From Bacteroidota bacterium (GTDB taxonomy: Bacteria; Bacteroidota; Bacteroidia; Flavobacteriales; Flavobacteriaceae): a DNA stretch of 6,544 bases. The translations under genes and the position numbers were made by a program. Below, in pieces: positions 6,122 to 6,544 of this stretch; the first letter of the stretch is position 1, and each line of letters begins with the position of its first letter. Location of the stretch: assembly GCA_021793135.1 (NCBI GenBank), contig JAJYTI010000121.1, positions 1 to 6,544 on the forward strand, read 5' to 3'. The notes under the pieces are model-generated. The model worked only from the letters and a program-made list of their open reading frames with translations. It was not told where the DNA came from and made no database searches.

Positions 6122-6395
6122 AAATTCGTAAAAAAACGAGAGCTAGAGCTACCTGGTTATAAATTAGATTTGCTAATGCGTTTTGGGTGCGGAAACCATC
6201 AACACTATATTTACTTAATTCTAAAGCACTGATAAAACCAACGATAAGTAGGATGGCACAATCAATAAGAGCAAAAAGGATGTTGGTAGTAAAGGCAAAA
6301 ACGATTAGCGAAAAAACGATGATAAAAAATAATGCAAATACGCCCCCATGCTTTACTGCTCTGCTCCAAAGCTTTTTGTTTATTTCTTTGTTCAT
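6117..6395 (-). CDS. Small membrane protein whose 3' end carries the right repeat (92 aa)
   Basis: Two strong hydrophobic segments at about residues 17-38 and 40-60 follow a basic N-terminus (MNKEINKKLW). A third, weaker hydrophobic stretch near 80-92 ends the protein. Residues 67-88 are encoded by the 68-bp repeat; only the last four residues and the stop (6130-6117) come from sequence on the element side. If this is the integration target, the element has placed a new tail of four residues on the gene and kept its frame. The start is the ATG at 6395, overlapping the previous gene's TGA (ATGA), with GAGGCGA four bases upstream. No family is recognised. Confidence 0.7.
   Translation of the reverse strand: MNKEINKKLWSRAVKHGGVFALFFIIVFSLIVFAFTTNILFALIDCAILLIVGFISALELSKYSVDGFRTQNALANLIYNQVALALVFLRIW
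6131..6198. repeat. Right copy of 68-bp direct repeat (putative att site)
   Basis: Perfect copy of 1-68, lying in the 3' coding part of the 92-aa membrane protein gene. It includes the inverted repeat ATTAG-atttg-CTAAT at 6163-6177. Integration into the 3' end of a gene that stays in frame is a known habit of tyrosine recombinase elements, more often at tRNA genes; this one is in a protein gene. The bases just left of it (gta) cannot be compared because the window starts at the left copy. Confidence 0.75.
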
Positions 6396-6544
6396 TGACT
6401 CGCCTCTAAGCTTTCTTTTAATGAATCCCTTAAACGTTCGTACGCTACAAACAATACAAAAATTGCTACGAGCATATATGTAACTGATAGAAGTAATGAA
6501 CCAAACATAAGAACCGTTGCACTGGTTACAACTTCCACGACAAA
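6392..6544 (-). CDS. C-terminal part of a membrane protein (partial, 50 residues visible)
   Basis: Frame open from the window edge to the TGA at 6394-6392. The visible part begins FVVEVV, has one or two hydrophobic helices (about visible residues 8-35), and ends in a charged amphipathic tail with E, R, D and K ending EASQ. Its TGA overlaps the ATG of the 92-aa gene by an ATGA junction, so this is the upstream gene of the leftward membrane-protein cluster. The N-terminus lies outside the window. Function unknown. Confidence 0.65.
   Translation of the reverse strand, partial: FVVEVVTSATVLMFGSLLLSVTYMLVAIFVLFVAYERLRDSLKESLEASQ

Larger units (their letters stand above)
1..6198. mobile_element. 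Putative integrative element bounded by 68-bp direct repeats (about 6.1 kb)
   Basis: Two perfect 68-bp direct copies (1-68 and 6131-6198) enclose a tyrosine recombinase gene and a restriction-modification operon. This is the usual anatomy of a site-specifically integrated element: attL, cargo, integrase, attR. Unusually, the integrase is not immediately beside either repeat. A membrane-protein gene and a 37-aa gene lie between it and the right repeat, and the cargo lies between it and the left one. No replication gene or capsid gene is visible, so the element would be a minimal integrative cassette or a relic of something larger. The sequence left of base 1 is unseen, so the left boundary and the uninterrupted target cannot be confirmed. 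An ancestral duplication of the 68-bp segment without integration remains possible. Confidence 0.65.

Overview
The window looks like a small integrated mobile element carrying a restriction-modification cargo, together with part of a cluster of small membrane-protein genes at its right end. A 68-bp perfect direct repeat occurs at 1-68 and again at 6131-6198. Between the copies lies a gene for a tyrosine recombinase, so the two copies read naturally as attL and attR of an element about 6.1 kb long. The host cannot be fixed from sequence alone. TGA is used as an ordinary stop, ribosome binding sites are of the GGAGGTGA type, and genes are short, tightly packed and often overlap. One gene may be leaderless behind a TATA-like box. 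This would suit a small-genome archaeon (DPANN-like), but a bacterium, including a candidate-phylum one, is not excluded.

Layout. From 5172 down to 179, four genes run leftward on the minus strand as an apparent operon: (1) tyrosine recombinase/integrase (5172-4345); (2) a 196-aa conserved protein of unknown function whose start overlaps the integrase stop (4352-3762); (3) a 262-aa DUF1828/DUF1829-like protein joined to the previous gene by an ATGA overlap (3765-2977); (4) after a 68-bp gap, a 909-aa Eco57I/Type IIG-like fused restriction endonuclease-methyltransferase (2908-179). Just upstream of the integrase, 5163-5567 holds a GC-rich stretch with the remains of an endonuclease VII-like (His-Me finger/HNH) gene. 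It has no usable start codon and contains a 40-nt hairpin and one of two copies of a 17-bp direct repeat.

To the right, a four-helix membrane protein gene (5602-5988) runs on the plus strand. It converges on a leftward cluster of three small membrane-protein genes: a fragment entering from the window end (6544-6392), a 92-aa gene (6395-6117) and a 37-aa gene (6112-5999). These are coupled by an ATGA overlap and by a Shine-Dalgarno sequence laid over the preceding stop. The right repeat lies in the 3' end of the 92-aa gene. The left repeat is read in the same frame by a different short ORF (start at 106), which is cut by the window edge.

How it may work. The integrase would move the cassette by recombination at the 68-bp sites. 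The Type IIG enzyme would methylate self DNA and cut unmodified DNA. The two uncharacterised proteins are locked between integrase and restriction enzyme by overlapping starts and stops, so they are probably made together with the integrase and may form a defence, toxin-antitoxin or regulatory module. The pair and the coupling to the integrase are the most interesting parts of the window. Base composition is patchy: the restriction and DUF genes are visibly AT-rich, while the integrase and endonuclease VII stretch is much richer in GC, which points to assembly from different sources.
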